This document shows, one piece after another, positions 1 to 7,702 of a DNA stretch of 36,264 nt; within the stretch, counting starts at the first letter, position 1, and each line of letters begins with the position of its first letter. The stretch comes from Hyphomonas sp. 34-62-18 (lineage in GTDB: Bacteria; Pseudomonadota; Alphaproteobacteria; Caulobacterales; Hyphomonadaceae), in assembly GCF_002282565.1 (NCBI RefSeq), contig NZ_NCJT01000006.1, positions 1-36,264 of the forward strand, given 5' to 3'. The notes below the pieces were generated by a model that did no database searches, had not been told where the DNA came from, and was given only the letters and a program-made list of their open reading frames with translations. A program made the translations under genes and the position numbers.

Positions 1-36
1 GTGGGGGTAGGCTGGGGGAATTTTACTCGCGGCGTT

Positions 37-636
37 TCAGCTCGCAGCGCCGATTTCCTGGATCAGGGCGCTGACGTCTCCACCATTTTTGTCCAGCATG
101 GCCTGGAACTGGGCGCGTTGTTCGATGGCGAACCAGAGGCCCATGGCTTCGATGTCGGTGACCTTCCAGCCATTATTGTCGTTCACGCGCCAGGTGACCA
201 TGTGTTCCTTGTCGTCCACGCCGCTGACCTTGGTGGTGACAATGGCGTCGCCCGGCTTACGCTCCACGGTGCGCAGGATTTCAACTTCGGCTTCGGAGAA
301 GTCTGCGAGGTGTTCGCGCAGCTGCACGCGGGCAAAGGTGCGGAAGGCTTTCAGGAATTCGGCCTGGGTAGCTTCGTCCATGCTGCGCCAGTGGCGGCCC
401 ATGGTGAACTGGCCGACGCGCTCAACATCGATCACTTTCAGGATTTCATCCGCCTCCTGATCGGAGATGGTGGAGTCCTGCAGCGCGCTCAGTGTACGGT
501 CGACGGCGGTTTCCACCACCGCTTCGGGAGTGGCGCCAGAGGCGGCGGCAGGCTGGGCCAGGAGGGCGAGGGAGAGCGCAAGGCCGGAGAGGGCGTGGCG
601 CGTCTTGAGGGCTGGGAGGGTCTTCAGGACTTGCAT
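37..636 (-). CDS. mlaC: MlaC/Ttg2D-family phospholipid-binding periplasmic protein
   Basis: A 199-residue exported protein of the MlaC (toluene tolerance Ttg2D) family. In that family it is the periplasmic shuttle carrying phospholipids between an outer-membrane complex and the MlaFEDB ABC transporter. The N-terminus has a basic stretch, a hydrophobic core (LALSLALLAQPAAA) and a plausible signal-peptidase site. The rest shows the family pattern: a helical part containing FTMGRHWRSM and a C-terminal WRVNDNNGWKVTDIEAMGLW segment that is highly typical. The frame is open far upstream to 999, but that part overlaps the next gene antisense-style and has no family resemblance, so I start at 636 (648 is an alternative in the same frame). 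No other mla gene is visible. It lies 104 bp downstream of the fucose operon on the same strand and may be unrelated to it. Confidence 0.85.
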   Translation of the reverse strand: MQVLKTLPALKTRHALSGLALSLALLAQPAAASGATPEAVVETAVDRTLSALQDSTISDQEADEILKVIDVERVGQFTMGRHWRSMDEATQAEFLKAFRTFARVQLREHLADFSEAEVEILRTVERKPGDAIVTTKVSGVDDKEHMVTWRVNDNNGWKVTDIEAMGLWFAIEQRAQFQAMLDKNGGDVSALIQEIGAAS

Positions 637-752
637 GTTCGGCTCCATCGGTTCGGTGTCGTATCCGGAAGGATTTTGACGTCGCTGATGAACGCGCGGG
701 CTTGCAGATAGGTTCCCGAAGGCGCAGAGAGAGGGGGTAATGCCCCGTGCCG

Positions 753-1595
753 TCAGGCATCGACACAGACCTGTTTCTGGCCGCCAAGGCCTTGTATTCC
801 AAGGGTAACCACGTCCCCGGCGCGCAAGTAACGCGGCGGGGTGCGCGAGAGGCCGACGCCGGGGGGCGTGCCTGTGGAAATCACGTCGCCCGGCTGCAGG
901 CTCATGAATTGGGAGAGATAGCTGACGATATGGGGCACGCTGAAAATCATCGTTGAGGTGGAGCCGCGCTGCATCGCTTCCCCGTTCACGTCGAGCCACA
1001 TGGAGAGGGCGTGAGGGTCTGCCACCTCATCGCGCGTGGCAAGCCAGGGGCCGATGGGGCCGAAGGTGTCCGCGCTTTTGCCTTTCACCCATTGGCCGGT
1101 GCCTTCCAGCTGGAACGCGCGTTCGGAGACATCATGGATGATGCAATAACCGGCGACATGACCCAGGGCATCTTCCTCGCTGACATATTTCGTCTGTTTA
1201 CCGATGACGATGCCCAGTTCGACTTCCCAATCTGTCTTTTCCGAGCGGCGGGGAATTTCAAGATTGTCATTCGGGCCGCAGATGGCGCTGGTGGCCTTGA
1301 AGAAGACGACAGGTTCTTCCGGAACGGCGGCGCCGGTTTCAGCGGCGTGATCGGCATAATTCAGCCCGATACAGATGAATTTGCCAACGCCCGCGACACA
1401 CGGGCCAATGCGGCTGGCAGCGGGCAGGACCGGCAGGCTTGAGAGATCAATCCGGCGCAGCTGGTCCAGCACGGCATCGGCGAGGGCAGGGCCGTCCCAA
1501 TCATCAATCAGGGCGGAGACATCGCGGTAAAGGCCGCTGGAATCCAGGACTGCCGGTTTTTCGCGCCCTGCCGGGCCAACTCGCAGGAGTTTCAT
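753..1595 (-). CDS. Fumarylacetoacetate hydrolase family enzyme, probable 2,4-diketo-3-deoxy-L-fuconate hydrolase
   Basis: A 280-residue cytoplasmic enzyme of the FAH superfamily, full length for the bacterial form. The metal-ligand pattern is visible as E124 and E126 (in DWEVELGIVIG) and D155 (in IIHDVSER), followed by the C-terminal STGTPPGVG loop typical of the family. In L-fucose and L-rhamnose routes that end by oxidation, the homologous enzyme cleaves the 2,4-diketo-3-deoxy acid to pyruvate and L-lactate. That substrate is inferred here from the neighbours, since FAH sequences alone do not fix specificity. It is the last gene of a five-gene leftward operon, 11 bp after the SDR gene. Confidence 0.88.
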   Translation of the reverse strand: MKLLRVGPAGREKPAVLDSSGLYRDVSALIDDWDGPALADAVLDQLRRIDLSSLPVLPAASRIGPCVAGVGKFICIGLNYADHAAETGAAVPEEPVVFFKATSAICGPNDNLEIPRRSEKTDWEVELGIVIGKQTKYVSEEDALGHVAGYCIIHDVSERAFQLEGTGQWVKGKSADTFGPIGPWLATRDEVADPHALSMWLDVNGEAMQRGSTSTMIFSVPHIVSYLSQFMSLQPGDVISTGTPPGVGLSRTPPRYLRAGDVVTLGIQGLGGQKQVCVDA

Positions 1596-1606
1596 CTCAT
1601 CGGTTC

Positions 1607-2341
1607 CTAATTGGTCCAGCCGCCATCCACGACGTGGATGGCGCCTGTGGTGAAGGAGGCCTCATCTGAGGCGAGATAGACGGCCAGATGCGCAATTTCC
1701 TCAGCGGTTCCGAGGCGGCCCATGGGCTGGCGCGCGATGAACATCTGGCGGGCGGTGTCATAGTCACCCTGCGCCGACATGCGGCCCTGCAGGGACGGCG
1801 TATCGACCGTACCCGGACAGATGGCGTTGCAGCGGATGTTGCGGCCGGCATAGTCTGCGGCGATGGCCTTGGTGAGGCCGATAACGCCGGCCTTGGTGGC
1901 GCCATAGGCGAAGCGGTTGGGCGCGCCGGTGACGCTGGAGGCGACAGAGCTCATGTTGACGATGACGCCGCCGCCTTTCGCCAGCATGTTCGGCAAGGCG
2001 GCGCGGCAGGTTTCATACATGGAGGTGAGGTTGATCAGGAGGGAGCGGTCCCAGTCGGTGCGCGCGCACTGCTCGATGGTGCCGTGATGAACCCAGCCAG
2101 CGACATTGAAGAGAATGTCGAGATCGGCATGGGCCGCAAAGAGGCGGGCGATGGCGGCGGGGTCTGTCACGTCCAGCACATGCGTCGTGATGTTGGCGCC
2201 CGCCAGCGCCCAGAGCGCATCTGCGTTGATGTCGGTGGCGATGACATGGGCGCCCTCGCGCGCGAAAGCCTCTGCGGAGGCGCGGCCGATGCCAGCGCCA
2301 GCAGCGGTAATCAGTGCCTTTTTCCCTGCCAGACGGCCCAT
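1607..2341 (-). CDS. SDR-family 2-keto-3-deoxy-L-fuconate dehydrogenase (BDH2-like)
   Basis: A 244-residue classical short-chain dehydrogenase, strikingly like the vertebrate BDH2/DHRS6 group (LFNVAGWVHHGT, VNMSSVASSV, CNAICPGTVDTPSLQ). That group shares ancestry with bacterial 2-keto-3-deoxy-L-fuconate dehydrogenases. The cofactor loop TAAGAGIG is at residues 12-19, D37 follows strand 2 and predicts NAD preference, and the catalytic set is S132, Y146 and K150. The predicted reaction oxidises 2-keto-3-deoxy-L-fuconate to the 2,4-diketo acid used by the neighbouring FAH enzyme. The start at 2341 has an AGGAG about 8 bases upstream. A start at 2380 in the same frame would overlap the previous gene and add residues unlike the family. 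The spacing to the lactonase stop codon is one base. Confidence 0.9.
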   Translation of the reverse strand: MGRLAGKKALITAAGAGIGRASAEAFAREGAHVIATDINADALWALAGANITTHVLDVTDPAAIARLFAAHADLDILFNVAGWVHHGTIEQCARTDWDRSLLINLTSMYETCRAALPNMLAKGGGVIVNMSSVASSVTGAPNRFAYGATKAGVIGLTKAIAADYAGRNIRCNAICPGTVDTPSLQGRMSAQGDYDTARQMFIARQPMGRLGTAEEIAHLAVYLASDEASFTTGAIHVVDGGWTN

Positions 2342-2342
2342 A

Positions 2343-3185
2343 TTATGCTCCTGATCGGTTGAGATAGATGCGCCGGGCATTGCCCGCCCAAACGGCGTGT
2401 TGATGTTCCGGGAAGAAACGATTTATCAGGCGCGCGCCCTGCGCAGCCCAGCCGGCATAGTCGCCCGCAAGATTGAGAACGGGCCAGTCGCTGCCCCACA
2501 TCACGCGGGACGGCCCGAAACAGTCGCGCATATGGGCGGCGATCTCTCCGAGAGCGTCATCACTGGTGCGGGCGCCGGCTTCGGTGAGCAGGCCGGAGAG
2601 TTTGCAGGCGACGTTGGGGCGTTGGGCGAGGGCGGCGAGGTCTTCGCGCCAGGGGGTGAGATTGCCGCTGGCGATCTGGGGTTTGCCGCCATGGTTGAGC
2701 ACGATCTGCAGGGCCGGGTGGCGGTCTGCAAGCTGCGCCATGACAGGGATGAGATCGGCGCGGGCATGGCCATCGAAGACGAGGCCGTGGTTTGCCATCG
2801 CCTCCAGGAGGGGCGAGAAAGCGGGGCGGAGAATCCATTCCGGGTCCGGAAGGTCTGCGATCATGGGGCGCAGGCCGAGCATGCGTGGGTCTACCGCGCG
2901 GCGGGCGATTTCGGCGGCGGCATCCGCCGCCTCGAAATCCACCCAGCCGACGACACCGGCAACTCGCGCGTCGCCGTCCGCGAGGGACAGTAGGTAGTCC
3001 GTTTCGGCGGCGGTGGCGGCGGCCTGAACGAGGATAGTGTGCGAGATGCCGGCGGCGCGGGCGGCAGGCCAGGCGTCGTCGATCTGGAAGTCGCGGTAGA
3101 TCGCGCCGAGGTCTGGCGTCATCCAGTCATAATCGCCGCGTGCCAGGCGCCAGACATGCATATGGGTGTCGATCCGCTCGATCAT
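2343..3185 (-). CDS. Amidohydrolase-superfamily L-fuconolactonase
   Basis: A 280-residue protein of the COG3618 amidohydrolase-2 group that includes sugar lactonases such as L-fucono-1,5-lactonase and L-rhamnono-lactonase. Visible metal-site signatures are the HxH of strand 1 (H8 and H10 in DTHMHVW), H165 in VLNHGGKP, and D233 in MWGSDWPVLN. It would hydrolyse the lactone made by the adjacent dehydrogenase to L-fuconate. Its ATG overlaps the aldo/keto reductase stop in an ATGA arrangement, so translation is probably coupled. The lactone assignment comes from family plus operon context; the superfamily as a whole has many substrates. Confidence 0.88.
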   Translation of the reverse strand: MIERIDTHMHVWRLARGDYDWMTPDLGAIYRDFQIDDAWPAARAAGISHTILVQAAATAAETDYLLSLADGDARVAGVVGWVDFEAADAAAEIARRAVDPRMLGLRPMIADLPDPEWILRPAFSPLLEAMANHGLVFDGHARADLIPVMAQLADRHPALQIVLNHGGKPQIASGNLTPWREDLAALAQRPNVACKLSGLLTEAGARTSDDALGEIAAHMRDCFGPSRVMWGSDWPVLNLAGDYAGWAAQGARLINRFFPEHQHAVWAGNARRIYLNRSGA

Positions 3186-4174
3186 GGCACGGGCGCCTCA
3201 GCCGAAATGAGGCGCCGGTCTTTCAGGGCCGTCCAGAGGGCGGGATCAATCGTCTCGCCGATCCAGCGCGCGATCTGGTTTACCTGGGCGGCGGATTGCG
3301 CGCCGGGCACGACGGAGATGACCGCAGGATGGGCCTTGCAGAAGTGGAGCGCCGCCGCAGGGAGCGACGCGCCATAGGCCGCGCAGACCTTGCGCAGCGC
3401 CTCGGCGCGCTCCACCGCCCAAGCGGGCGCGGCGGCATAGTTATAGTGCAGCGTGTCACCCGGGCCAGCCGCGAGGAGACCGGAATTGAAGGCGCCGCCG
3501 ATGATGATCCGTACACCCGCGCGGTGGCATTCATCGAGGAAGGGCAGCGCGGCGGCATGTTCGAGCAGCGTGTAGCGCCCGGCGAGCAGGATGACATCCA
3601 GATCGAAATGGGAGAGCACGTCCCGGCAGACATCGATCTCGTTGACGCCGAGGCCGATAGCGCCGGTGAGCCCTTCCCATTTCATGGCGGCCATTTCCGG
3701 CAGGGCTTCTTCCAGGGCCTGGGCGAGGATCTGGGGATGGGCCGCGCCGTGCGTCATCTCGCCAATGTCATGCAGCAGGAGGGCATCGACGGACTTGACG
3801 CCCAGCCGGGCCTGGCTGCCCTTGAAGGCGGCGCGGATGCCGTGGGCGGAGTAATCAAACACCGGAATGTAGGCCGCCGGATTGGCAAAGCCATTGTCTG
3901 GAACGGCGCGCCCATTCGCAGGCTCCAGCCGGCGGCCGACTTTGGTGGAGAGATATGGCCGGGCCGTTTCGGCCCAGCGATGGGCGCCAATGCGCTGCTC
4001 GCTGAGGCCGTGACCATAGAAGGGGGCAGTGTCGATATAGGTGAGGCCAGCCGCCTGTGCTGCCGCCAGCGCATGGCCGGCGTCAGCGTCAGAAATTGCC
4101 GTATACAGATTTCCAAGCCCGGCAGCGCCAAGGCCGAAAGACGGCAGGATCAGGGGGGCGGGTGCGGCAGTCAT
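3182..4174 (-). CDS. Aldo/keto reductase, probable L-fucose dehydrogenase (D-threo-aldose 1-dehydrogenase)
   Basis: A 330-residue aldo/keto reductase with a (beta/alpha)8 fold. The catalytic tetrad can be placed: D48 in YIDTAPFYGHG, Y53, K78 in LSTKVG, and H135 in LLLHDIGE. Length and the opening segment (ILPSFGLGAAGLGNLY) match the D-threo-aldose 1-dehydrogenase/pyridoxal dehydrogenase branch. That branch includes the L-fucose dehydrogenase of the Xanthomonas-type fucose cluster, which oxidises the sugar at C1 to the lactone. The substrate is inferred from position between L-fuconate dehydratase and fuconolactonase genes. Its start codon shares one base with the dehydratase stop (TGATG), consistent with re-initiation. 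Confidence 0.88.
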   Translation of the reverse strand: MTAAPAPLILPSFGLGAAGLGNLYTAISDADAGHALAAAQAAGLTYIDTAPFYGHGLSEQRIGAHRWAETARPYLSTKVGRRLEPANGRAVPDNGFANPAAYIPVFDYSAHGIRAAFKGSQARLGVKSVDALLLHDIGEMTHGAAHPQILAQALEEALPEMAAMKWEGLTGAIGLGVNEIDVCRDVLSHFDLDVILLAGRYTLLEHAAALPFLDECHRAGVRIIIGGAFNSGLLAAGPGDTLHYNYAAAPAWAVERAEALRKVCAAYGASLPAAALHFCKAHPAVISVVPGAQSAAQVNQIARWIGETIDPALWTALKDRRLISAEAPVP

Positions 4175-5475
4175 CAGGCGAGCGCTTCCTCCGCCCAGAC
4201 CTTGCCATTCGGGAACTCATGATCAGCCATGCTCTGGGGCCAGAGGTCCACCGAATAGCCCGGCGCCAGCGGGGCAAGATAGCGCCCCTCGCGGATTTCG
4301 ATGGGGTTGCGGAAGTGCTGGTGAAGGTGGGCGGCGTGTTCGATAACGCGGCCCTCCATCGTGCCGGAGATGCAGATATAGTCGATCATCGACAGGTGCT
4401 GCACATATTCGCAGAGGCCAACGCCGCCCGCATGGGGGCAGACGGGGATGCCGGCCTTGTCCGCCATCAGCATCACGGCGATCACCTCATTGACCCCGGC
4501 CAGGCGGCAGGAATCAATCTGGCAGAAGCCGATCGCTTCAGCCTGCAGGAACTGTTTGAACATCACCTTGTTGTGAGCGTGCTCACCGGTTGCCAGCTGG
4601 ATGGGCGCAACCTGGCGGGCGATTTCCTTGTGGCCAAGCACATCATCCGGGCTGGTGGGCTCTTCCACCCAATAGATGTCGTAAGGGGCGATGGCCTTGA
4701 TGGCAGCGATGGCCTGATCGATGTTCCAGACCTGGTTGGCGTCCACGCTGAGCTTCACGTCCTTGCCGAGCGTTTCCCGGAAGAGGGCGCAGCGGCGGAC
4801 ATCGGAGGCGAGATCACCGCCCACCTTGATCTTGAAGTGGCGCCAGCCGTCTGCATACGCATTTTTCAGCAGGCTGACGATCTGGTCATCTGTGTAGCCG
4901 ATCCAGCCGGCAGAAGTTGTGTAGGCGGGATAGCCTTCGGTGAGCAGGCGCTCGATACGGGCGGCCTTGCCGGGCGCCTGGGCCGTGAGGCGGGCGAGGG
5001 CGTCTTCCTTGCTGAGGAAGTCCGCAATGTGGCGGAAATCAATCGCAGAGACGAGCTTTTCCGGCGAAAGATCGGCCACATAGCGCCAGAGCGGCTTGCC
5101 CGCGCGCTTTGCCAGGGCATCCCACACAGCATTGTTGAGCGCGGCGGCGGCGAGATGCACCACGCCCTTTTCTGGGCCGAGCCAGCGATACTGGCTGTCA
5201 TTCAGCAGCAGGCGTGCGGCGAGGCCAAGGTCTGCCTCGAACTCATCCAGGCTGCGGCCGATGAGATGTTTGCCGAGGCCGTTGATGGCGGCAACGCAAA
5301 GATCCGTGCCCCGGCCGATGGTGAAGGTGAGGCCGTTTCCATCCGGATCGCCGCCGCGCATCTTCAGCGTCGCATAGGCGCAGGAATAGTCCGGGTCCGG
5401 ATTCATGGCGTCAGAGCCGTGGCTGTCCCGCGATGTGGGGAAGCGGATGTCTCGGGCCTCAATACTTTCAATCAT
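4174..5475 (-). CDS. fucD: L-fuconate dehydratase (enolase superfamily)
   Basis: A 433-residue mandelate-racemase-type enolase-superfamily protein, full length, and the diagnostic gene of this locus. The N-terminus carries the family signature RFPTS followed by GSDAMNPDPDYS. Active-site residues line up with the characterised Xanthomonas campestris L-fuconate dehydratase at a constant offset of three: K215 and K217 (FKIKVG), metal ligands D245 (SVDANQVW), E271 (WVEEPT) and E298 (ATGEH), and H348 (CPHAGG). It removes water from L-fuconate to give 2-keto-3-deoxy-L-fuconate. It is the first gene of the leftward operon. The promoter is expected in the 256-bp gap shared with the divergent mutarotase gene. 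Confidence 0.95.
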   Translation of the reverse strand: MIESIEARDIRFPTSRDSHGSDAMNPDPDYSCAYATLKMRGGDPDGNGLTFTIGRGTDLCVAAINGLGKHLIGRSLDEFEADLGLAARLLLNDSQYRWLGPEKGVVHLAAAALNNAVWDALAKRAGKPLWRYVADLSPEKLVSAIDFRHIADFLSKEDALARLTAQAPGKAARIERLLTEGYPAYTTSAGWIGYTDDQIVSLLKNAYADGWRHFKIKVGGDLASDVRRCALFRETLGKDVKLSVDANQVWNIDQAIAAIKAIAPYDIYWVEEPTSPDDVLGHKEIARQVAPIQLATGEHAHNKVMFKQFLQAEAIGFCQIDSCRLAGVNEVIAVMLMADKAGIPVCPHAGGVGLCEYVQHLSMIDYICISGTMEGRVIEHAAHLHQHFRNPIEIREGRYLAPLAPGYSVDLWPQSMADHEFPNGKVWAEEALA

Positions 5476-5731
5476 GCCGTAGGTTCCAGTGTGTCAGGGG
5501 GTAATCGGCATGGTCAGCCGGTTGGGAGAATGGGCCACAAGGCCAGAGCGGGGTGTCAATTTTTCCTCCCGGGAAAACGTCTTTTGGCCGCCTCTTTCGG
5601 GTGGCCTCTGAGAGGATTGTTAGGTAAAGAGCGTTTCATATGCAAGCGAGATGTTTGTATATGAACTCAATGTGACCTCGCGTCAGGCGGGGCCAAATGG
5701 CAATCTGGCAGCAGAAACGCGGGAGGACGCG
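5476..5731. promoter_or_regulatory. Divergent control region between fucD and the mutarotase gene
   Basis: A 256-bp AT-richer gap between two divergent catabolic genes. At 5635-5665 an inverted pair TTCATAT/ATATGAA is separated by 17 bases. The right half overlaps GTTTGTATATGAAC (5653-5666), a partly palindromic 14-mer closely resembling the sequence in front of the iclR gene. The best reading is an operator region for the IclR regulator. I do not see convincing -35/-10 pairs on either strand. The mutarotase ribosome binding site GGGAGG is at about 5721-5726. Confidence 0.5.
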
Positions 5732-6061
5732 ATGCAGCGCAAGGCAATGATGATCCGGCTGAAGCCGGAAAAGATGGCGGAATACAAAGAGCTGCATGCC
5801 AATGCCTGGCCGGCGATCCTGCGGCAGATCACGGCGTGCAATATCCGCAATTACAGCATCTTCCTGCGCGAACCGGAGAACCTGCTGGTGGGCATGTTCG
5901 AATATCATGGCAGCGATTACGAGGCCGACATGAAGGCGATGGCGGAGGATCCGGAAACCCAGCGCTGGTGGGCGCTGACGGATCCGTGCCAGAGCCCGCT
6001 CGAGTCAGCGGCGCCGGGCGAATGGTGGGCGCCGATGGAAGAGGTGTTCCATCACGATTGA
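5732..6061 (+). CDS. L-fucose/L-rhamnose mutarotase (RhaM family, DUF718)
   Basis: A 109-residue cytoplasmic protein of the RhaM family, which interconverts alpha and beta anomers of 6-deoxy-sugars. Family catalytic residues known from E. coli RhaM are present at matching places: Y18 and H22 (AEYKELHANAWP) and the W79-W80 pair (TQRWWALTDPCQ). The start at 5732 is chosen because a GGGAGG lies just upstream and MQRKAMMIRLKP is the usual N-terminus. The frame is open further left to 5651 without family similarity. It would supply the anomer preferred by the dehydrogenase. It is divergent from fucD and convergent with the iclR gene, 8 bp away. Confidence 0.9.
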   Translation: MQRKAMMIRLKPEKMAEYKELHANAWPAILRQITACNIRNYSIFLREPENLLVGMFEYHGSDYEADMKAMAEDPETQRWWALTDPCQSPLESAAPGEWWAPMEEVFHHD

Positions 6062-6069
6062 TGCGTTGC

Positions 6070-6837
6070 CTAGCGGGGAACGTGCCCCAGCGTGGCGGAG
6101 ATGCGCGCAGCGGCCTCTGCCACGAGGTGGGGCGCCTCTTCCAGCGAGACACGCGCGCGGCGGGTGACGACGAAGGGCACGGTGAGGCTGGCGACGGCGC
6201 CGCGGCTGGTGGCGTCGAAGATCGGGGCGCCGATATCGGTCACCCCATCGACCATGCGGGACGGCATGCAGACAAAGCCTTTCTCACGCACGTCCCGGGT
6301 CTGTTCATAGAGCGTCTCGAGCTCTTCCGCGCTGGCGCCGGCGGCTTTCAGGTCTTCCACCATCTTGGCCTCATGGGCGGGCGAGGCGAAAGCGAAGAGG
6401 ACGAGGCCGGAGGCCGATTTCATGATCGAGCGGCGATGGCCTAGACGGACGCTGAAGCCGACATCGTCCGGGCTTTCCGTCCGTGCAATGACGACGATCT
6501 GATCGGAGCTGACCACGGCAAGCTGGATCGACTGCATCATGCGGGAGGCAAGCGCCGACATTTCCGGCAGCGCGGCTTCGTGCAGGTCCATCTTGGGCGG
6601 CGAGCGCATGCCCACTTCAAACAGCCGGTTGGAGAGCTGCAGTTTTTCCGGATCGTCCGTACGCTCCACATAGCCGCGCATTTCCAGCACGACGACCATC
6701 CGGTAGATCTCACTGCGGGAGCGGCCGAGATTGCGGGCGATATCCGAGATGGATTGCGGCGTGCGCAGGCTGGCCAGGCATTCGAGGATATCGAGGCCTT
6801 TTTCCAGCGCAGGGGCTTTATAGGGCGCTTCCGTCAT
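6070..6837 (-). CDS. IclR-family transcriptional regulator
   Basis: A 255-residue regulator with an N-terminal winged helix-turn-helix (about residues 10-70, including SISDIARNLGRSRSEIYRMV) and a C-terminal IclR effector domain (about 85-250). The effector domain contains the usual GHRRSIMKSASGLVLFAF and GAPIFD segments. IclR proteins typically bind short palindromes and sense a small catabolic intermediate. Its position inside the locus and the motif shared between its own upstream region and the fucD-mutarotase gap suggest local control and autoregulation. Whether it activates or represses cannot be read from sequence. The effector could be L-fuconate, a ketodeoxy acid or the sugar itself. 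Confidence 0.9.
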   Translation of the reverse strand: MTEAPYKAPALEKGLDILECLASLRTPQSISDIARNLGRSRSEIYRMVVVLEMRGYVERTDDPEKLQLSNRLFEVGMRSPPKMDLHEAALPEMSALASRMMQSIQLAVVSSDQIVVIARTESPDDVGFSVRLGHRRSIMKSASGLVLFAFASPAHEAKMVEDLKAAGASAEELETLYEQTRDVREKGFVCMPSRMVDGVTDIGAPIFDATSRGAVASLTVPFVVTRRARVSLEEAPHLVAEAAARISATLGHVPR

Positions 6838-6862
6838 TGATCGCCAGTGTCCTCAGATTGCT

Positions 6863-6885
6863 CGGTTCGTTTTATATATGAACCG
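6863..6885. promoter_or_regulatory. Palindromic candidate operator upstream of the iclR gene
   Basis: CGGTTC-N11-GAACCG forms a perfect 6-bp inverted repeat over 23 bp. Its centre (6869-6883) reads GTTTTATATATGAAC, nearly the same as the 14-mer at 5653-5666 in the fucD promoter gap. It lies 26-48 bp upstream of the iclR start, an appropriate place for autoregulation. Confidence 0.55.
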
Positions 6886-6951
6886 GAACTGTAAAAATAT
6901 CCATCCATATCAGGGGCGAATTTCGCGGAAGGCGCGGCGCTCGGGAAAGGC

Positions 6952-7638
6952 TCAGGCGCGCTTTTCCCCGGCGGCGAGCATCTGGCGGGCAGCCTTCTCG
7001 GCGAGGTCCACAGCGCGCTCGATTTCGTCGGCAAGTTTGTGTTTGGCCGGCGCGGCGGCCCATCTTTCATGCGGGAGGATGAGGCATTCTACCAGCAGGG
7101 CAGCGGCCAGATCGGCCAGATAGCCAGAAGCCCGGTCAAGCTTGAACTCTGCGGCGATGTATTCCGCATAGACATCTTTTTGTCCGTGTTCGTACTGAGT
7201 CCAGGCAAAGGCGAGTTCGCGGTCATGGCGCAGATTGTTCCACAGGGCGGCGTCTGACTGGGCGGCGCTGCGGCGGATGGCGGCATAGGCGAGGGCTTCC
7301 TCGCGGTAGAACTCGAAAAAGCCCTTGCTGGCGCGCGCGGCCCAGGCCCTTTCGCGCAGCGTATCCACGCCCTGGGCGGCGAGGCTGCTGGCGAGGTCAT
7401 TCTTGGAATTGAAATGCATGAACAGCGTGGTGACGTGAATGTCTGCCGCGTCCGCAATGGTCTGCATTGTAGTGGCGGCAAAGCCGGTCTTGCTGAACTG
7501 CTCGAATGCGACGTTCAGGATCTTTTCGCGCGTGCGCCGGCGGCGCTCTGTGCGGCGCGGGTATTTGATCTCCGAAGCCGTCTGCGGCTCGGCCCCCTGG
7601 ACGGGCTCCGCCTTTTCCGTTTTTGGGGATTTTGCCAT
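6952..7638 (-). CDS. TetR-family transcriptional regulator
   Basis: A 228-residue TetR-type regulator. A charged N-terminal extension of about 30 residues precedes the DNA-binding domain (roughly 32-80). The recognition helix lies in MQTIADAADIHVTTLFMHFNSK, and the variable ligand domain follows. The start at 7638 (MAKSPKTEK) fits family length; the frame is open to 7752 but that part overlaps the neighbouring symporter gene. It is 64 bp after the sugar symporter and 114 bp before iclR on the same strand, so it may be co-transcribed with the transport genes and control them. The ligand is unknown. Confidence 0.85.
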   Translation of the reverse strand: MAKSPKTEKAEPVQGAEPQTASEIKYPRRTERRRRTREKILNVAFEQFSKTGFAATTMQTIADAADIHVTTLFMHFNSKNDLASSLAAQGVDTLRERAWAARASKGFFEFYREEALAYAAIRRSAAQSDAALWNNLRHDRELAFAWTQYEHGQKDVYAEYIAAEFKLDRASGYLADLAAALLVECLILPHERWAAAPAKHKLADEIERAVDLAEKAARQMLAAGEKRA

Positions 7639-7702
7639 TGAAATTCTCTTGTCCAGGGTCGGTGTGGTTTGCCGGGTCAGTCTAGGATGAAACGCGGATG
7701 CG

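Noticed and set aside
37..999. N-terminal extension of the MlaC-like protein to 999
   Set aside because: The extra residues are Arg/Pro-rich, overlap the FAH gene and precede a proper signal peptide at 636.
753..5475. Assignment of the operon to L-rhamnose breakdown
   Set aside because: The dehydratase matches L-fuconate dehydratase in N-terminal signature and active-site spacing, and the SDR is of the 2-keto-3-deoxy-L-fuconate type.
4057..5664. Long open frame antisense to fucD
   Set aside because: It is a shadow of the enolase-superfamily gene, whose catalytic residues are intact.
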